Shown here: piece after piece, positions 61,239-64,000 of the stretch
Numbering within the stretch: position 1 is the stretch's first letter
How the letters are laid out: every line of letters begins with the position of its first letter
Assembly: GCF_052156635.1 (NCBI RefSeq)
Contig: NZ_JBQKUO010000004.1
Span: 124,001 to 188,000, forward strand
DNA: 64,000 nucleotides
Origin: Nitrospina sp052156635
GTDB lineage: Bacteria; Nitrospinota; Nitrospinia; Nitrospinales; Nitrospinaceae
Direction: 5' to 3'
Position numbers and translations under genes: made by a program
Notes under the pieces: generated by a model
Told to the model about the DNA's origin: nothing
Databases searched by the model: none
What the model saw: only the letters and a program-made list of their open reading frames with translations

Positions 61239-62048
61239 TTACTTCTTCTCCAACGTAAAGTCCGCTTTCGCATCTGCACCACCGCTGACGGTCACTTCCT
61301 GGGTCACCTCACCTACATAAGGGTGCCAGGCGGTTACCTTGTACTTGCCGGCCGGAATCTGGTCGATCTTGAAAGATCCATCAGCACCGCTGACAGCGTA
61401 GTACGGATTCCAGACAACGCGAGCATCCGCTTCCATGAAGTTGTGCTGGTCGCACTGCAGGAAGAAATGCTGGTCTTTACCCGGGCGCATCCGCATCAGG
61501 TTCTTGGTGACGTCCGCAATGTCGCCTTTGCTGGGCAGAGGCTTGTTGAACAGGGTCTTGCGGCGGGCACCCATTACGGAATAGCCATGCGGGTTGTGGA
61601 GGATATCCGGGTCCTGGTTGGTGACCTGGATGATACCTTCACGAACACCACGAGGAGCGCGGCGTACAGCCGTTACTTTCGGCTCAATGTCGCACTTGGC
61701 AAAATCGAAGTTGATGGTCCCACCCCAAGCTTTGCCCTTGGAGATGTCTTCGATGAAAACCACGGTGTCCTTCAGCTTGCCACCGCTGACAACCACTTTA
61801 TGGCGAGGGCGGATGTTGCCATCCTGGGTGTCAGGATGCGTGGAACAAAACTCAACGTTTTTACCTTTATTGAGGTCTTCCATGATGGGATCGGGAACCG
61901 TTCCCTTGAAATTGACCACACCACTGATGGATCCACCGTTGCTGACACTGCCCTCCTCATAGTCGCCCTTTTTTGCCATGGACATCGAAGCCGAGAAGAC
62001 CAGCACCGTCGATACTGCCAGAATCTGGAACAAACTTTTTTTAATCAT
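61239..62048 (-). CDS. Secreted cupredoxin - CarboxypepD_reg protein (paralogue 4)
   Basis: A 269-residue periplasmic protein from the ATG at 62048, with AGGAGAGAGAAGGA directly upstream; an in-frame start at 62084 is rejected. The signal peptide is at about 1-25. The family motif is SNGGSISGVVNFKGTVPDP. Putative copper ligands are H151, C199, H202 and M205 (LQCDQHNFMEA), then WNPYYAVSGADGSFKIDQIP and KVTAWHPY. C68 and C119 form the conserved pair. A strong ribosome-binding site, an extended -10 promoter and a perfect terminator mark it as a well-expressed single-gene unit. Confidence 0.85.
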   Translation of the reverse strand: MIKKSLFQILAVSTVLVFSASMSMAKKGDYEEGSVSNGGSISGVVNFKGTVPDPIMEDLNKGKNVEFCSTHPDTQDGNIRPRHKVVVSGGKLKDTVVFIEDISKGKAWGGTINFDFAKCDIEPKVTAVRRAPRGVREGIIQVTNQDPDILHNPHGYSVMGARRKTLFNKPLPSKGDIADVTKNLMRMRPGKDQHFFLQCDQHNFMEADARVVWNPYYAVSGADGSFKIDQIPAGKYKVTAWHPYVGEVTQEVTVSGGADAKADFTLEKK

Positions 62049-62067
62049 TCCTTCTCTCTCCTTAATA

Positions 62068-62081
62068 CTTGAACATTCAAG
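62068..62081. promoter_or_regulatory. 14-base palindrome in the leader of copper protein paralogue 4
   Basis: CTTGAA-CA-TTCAAG, a near-perfect inverted repeat located 20 bases before the start codon, just upstream of the ribosome-binding site. It could be an operator or an RNA hairpin controlling translation. Confidence 0.4.
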
Positions 62082-62153
62082 CAATAAAAACTAACTGAAA
62101 ACTGAAACAGAAACCCACAAAAACTTACAGCTCGATTCAAACCGAAAGCCGAA

Positions 62154-62159
62154 ATCATA
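62154..62159 (-). promoter_or_regulatory. Extended -10 element of copper protein paralogue 4
   Basis: TGT-TATGAT on the minus strand, an extended -10 type, with a weak -35. It would give a leader of about 100 bases. Confidence 0.5.
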
Positions 62160-62186
62160 ACACAAAATGGAAAAAACTTAAAACAA

Positions 62187-62216
62187 AGGGGCCTCCGGGT
62201 AGGAGGCCCCTCGTTT
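62187..62216 (-). terminator. Terminator downstream of the multicopper-oxidase-like gene
   Basis: A 10-bp perfect stem (AGGGGCCTCC / GGAGGCCCCT) with a 5-base loop, flanked by A/T runs on both sides, so it may act in both directions. It lies 18 bases after the stop at 62235 and separates it from paralogue 4. Confidence 0.85.
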
Positions 62217-62234
62217 TTTATGTCTCAAGCGATG

Positions 62235-64000
62235 CTATCGCATGGACAGTTTGTTGTCATCCACATTTTGAGCTGATTTCAAGCCCTGGGGGGTCGCTCC
62301 ATCCAGGGGAAGGATCGACCGGTCGCCTTGCGGCAAGACCTTGAAATACCCCCATTGCCCCGCCTGCTGGTAAGGCGTCCGCGCATTCAACCACAGGTAG
62401 GTACCCGGGTTATGATACGTGCCGCCTGCACCGTTGCGCAGGTGGGCCTGGATATACTCACCGCCACCAAATTGCTCGACGTCGATCATATCGGAACCTT
62501 CCTGGTCCATATGACGGCGCCACTGGTGGCCATCCAGGTTGAACATCTGGTTCTGCTCGTTGTGGGCACCGAAGACGTTGATCATCACCTTGTCTCCGGC
62601 ATGAGCTTTGAGCACCGGGGTCGCCGGGTCGCCTTCCGCAGCCACGCAGGGCGTGAACATATTGCCGAAGTCACAACCTTCGAACTCCCGATACAGCCAG
62701 GGCTCCAGCCGGTAGTTGACGCCCGTCAGGCCCGCTACGTTCTGCAGGTAAGGCATGAAAGACGTACCGATGATGTTGTCTTCGTCCTGGAAGTACAGGG
62801 CGAAATCACGATAGTTCTCCAGATCCGCGTTTTCCGGATAGGATTTATCGATGATGACGTCCGCTTTCCAGGAATTACCCAGGGAGATGTCCTTGCCGGT
62901 TTCAGGATCCCGGTAAACGGAACCCCGCGGGCCGACAATGATACCGCCGTACAGGCCATCCCGGATGTTGCTAACCAGGTTGCCGAAGTCCCAAATCAGC
63001 GATCCGTTGATCTTGAATCCCGGATGCGCGTAGAAGGTATAATTCTTCGACTTGCCTGGGGCGACCGTCTGGTCTCCCGGGTTGTTGCCCACGTTGATCC
63101 CCTGGGAATCTTTGGGATCAAACGCAATGTTGTTGACATGCAACGAAGTGTTGCTTTTCTCCAGACGATTGGTGAGTTTGATTTTCACACAGTCGCCGAT
63201 GTTGACACGCAACGTCAGCGGATGCGGCATCACATCGTCGTCCGAAGCCTTGCTCACTTCGTCTTCCAGCATGAACACCTTGCCCTCCGGGTTCGCCAGC
63301 AACAGCTTGCGCTCGAAATCCACCTCAAGGTAGTCATCCGCATTGGGGTTGAACTTGAGCTCCTTGTTGACAGCAACCACGTTGAACTTTTTCACCGGTG
63401 CGCCCGCCGGGCACAATTCCGTTTTCGATTTCGGAATTGGTGCATGCGGGTTCAACAGTTTCAGGTCTTTCTGCAGTTCATCGTAGACCCGGAGAATACC
63501 CCAGCTGCCTTCCGACAGTTTGGACGTCCGGCCATTGTAGAACAGGTAGTCGCCAGCCATCTGCTGGTAACCGCCTGCCGTCGTGGCCAAATCGTACCGC
63601 TCTGCGATACCGATATGGATCGTGTTCGTCACACGGGAATCACCGTCGTACCGCTCGGGGCGGTAGCCGTGACCCGACACAACGAACGTATGGGTCTCGT
63701 TCATCAAGCCGTGCAACAGGCGGAAAACAACGCTGTCACCCAAATACGCCCGAACCTGCGGGGTATCCGGATCGCGGTGTTTAAGACTGCTGAACAGCCA
63801 TTCGGCTTTCGGGTTCGCCCTCAGGCGGGACGTCAGGGACGCCGCCCGGAAGTTGAAACCGGAGCCGGTGGTGTGGGTACCGCCGTTCAGATGCGGAAAC
63901 GCCACTTCCAACATGTCTTTCGGCATCTGGAAGGAAACCGACTGACCCGCGGCGATCGCGTTCTCACGCGACAGTCCCGGGGGGTTGCCCTTACTTACCA
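62235..64000 (-). CDS. Large multicopper-oxidase-like cupredoxin protein, 5' end outside the window
   Basis: The last 588 codons of a protein that begins beyond the window; the frame is open to base 64000. Repeated cupredoxin domains are recognisable (RAYLGDSVVFRLLHGLMNET, TLRVNIGDCVKIKLTNRLEK, KAHAGDKVMINVFGAHNEQN). In ordinary multicopper oxidases the equivalent loops carry H-W-H, H-S-H, H-P-x-H-x-H and H-C-H. Here I see only isolated His (THTFVVSGHGY, LHVNNIAFDP, LDGHQWRRHM), and the final loop reads TYLWLNARTPYQQAGQW with no HCH. Either the trinuclear centre is in the missing N-terminal part or this is a non-catalytic relative. It is secreted by context. Confidence 0.75.
   Translation of the reverse strand, partial: VSKGNPPGLSRENAIAAGQSVSFQMPKDMLEVAFPHLNGGTHTTGSGFNFRAASLTSRLRANPKAEWLFSSLKHRDPDTPQVRAYLGDSVVFRLLHGLMNETHTFVVSGHGYRPERYDGDSRVTNTIHIGIAERYDLATTAGGYQQMAGDYLFYNGRTSKLSEGSWGILRVYDELQKDLKLLNPHAPIPKSKTELCPAGAPVKKFNVVAVNKELKFNPNADDYLEVDFERKLLLANPEGKVFMLEDEVSKASDDDVMPHPLTLRVNIGDCVKIKLTNRLEKSNTSLHVNNIAFDPKDSQGINVGNNPGDQTVAPGKSKNYTFYAHPGFKINGSLIWDFGNLVSNIRDGLYGGIIVGPRGSVYRDPETGKDISLGNSWKADVIIDKSYPENADLENYRDFALYFQDEDNIIGTSFMPYLQNVAGLTGVNYRLEPWLYREFEGCDFGNMFTPCVAAEGDPATPVLKAHAGDKVMINVFGAHNEQNQMFNLDGHQWRRHMDQEGSDMIDVEQFGGGEYIQAHLRNGAGGTYHNPGTYLWLNARTPYQQAGQWGYFKVLPQGDRSILPLDGATPQGLKSAQNVDDNKLSMR

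Overview
The window is gene-dense bacterial chromosome with roughly 55 genes, mostly in short co-directional operons with many 1-4 base overlaps. No rRNA, tRNA, IS element, phage gene or CRISPR array was found. The gene set is Gram-negative: KdsB, an LptF/LptG permease, a Lol-like ABC system, outer-membrane barrel and lipoprotein genes. It also has an oxidative, c-type-cytochrome- and copper-rich periplasm. A triple-cytochrome protein fused to an ethylbenzene-dehydrogenase-type haem-b domain (the fold of nitrite oxidoreductase gamma subunits) sits among amicyanin-like copper proteins. That suggests a nitrite-oxidising, Nitrospina-like (Nitrospinota) organism. The taxonomic call is an inference from gene content, not a database match.

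Layout. 0-4.5 kb: ptsI 3' part, metK with a clear terminator, endonuclease V, a methyltransferase and an unknown gene. 4.5-7.6 kb (minus): ispG-tig-Rieske protein. 7.7-14.4 kb (plus): a complete yejABEF peptide importer whose YejE carries an unusual acidic repeat insertion. 14.4-19.7 kb: a 36-residue membrane protein, proline dehydrogenase, lipA, an LptF/LptG permease, a CBS protein and a duplicated haem-binding Tll0287-like protein. 19.6-30.8 kb (minus): kdsB-pyrG, a YbgF-like lipoprotein, cysE-cysteine desulfurase, a glycine-zipper lipoprotein, and the run HAD-rsmE-scpA-archease-rtcB. 31-36 kb: a DUF2284 protein with a saccharopine-dehydrogenase-like enzyme, an arsR-arsC-acr3 operon and two tandem type IV pilins. 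36.2-42 kb (minus): YheT-like hydrolase, exporter-type permease, rarA, LRR protein and serB. 42.2-50.1 kb: the first copper/CarboxypepD_reg protein (TPR-fused), a SPOR protein, argS, a coiled-coil protein, and a family-4 uracil-DNA glycosylase-MoxR-DUF58-SLOG run. 50.1-55.8 kb (minus): TlpA-like thioredoxin, outer-membrane barrel, LolD-like ATPase, two FtsX-type permeases and a LolA-like protein. 56-64 kb: the copper/cytochrome locus.

The most interesting region is 56-64 kb with its outlier at 42.2 kb. Four paralogous secreted proteins share a cupredoxin copper site (His ... Cys-x2-His-x2-Met, as in amicyanin), a conserved extra Cys pair, and a C-terminal carboxypeptidase-regulatory-like domain. 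They lie beside a cytochrome c3-EB_dh fusion, a second triple-haem cytochrome with a planctomycete-type haem domain, and a large multicopper-oxidase-like protein in which the usual trinuclear-copper motifs are not visible. I infer a periplasmic electron-transfer module, possibly linked to nitrite oxidation, that has not been described as a unit.

A second pattern concerns expression. Several start codons lie only 6-8 nt downstream of a good -10 box with no ribosome-binding site (yejA, arsR, the uracil-DNA glycosylase, possibly a lipoprotein), which points to leaderless transcripts.
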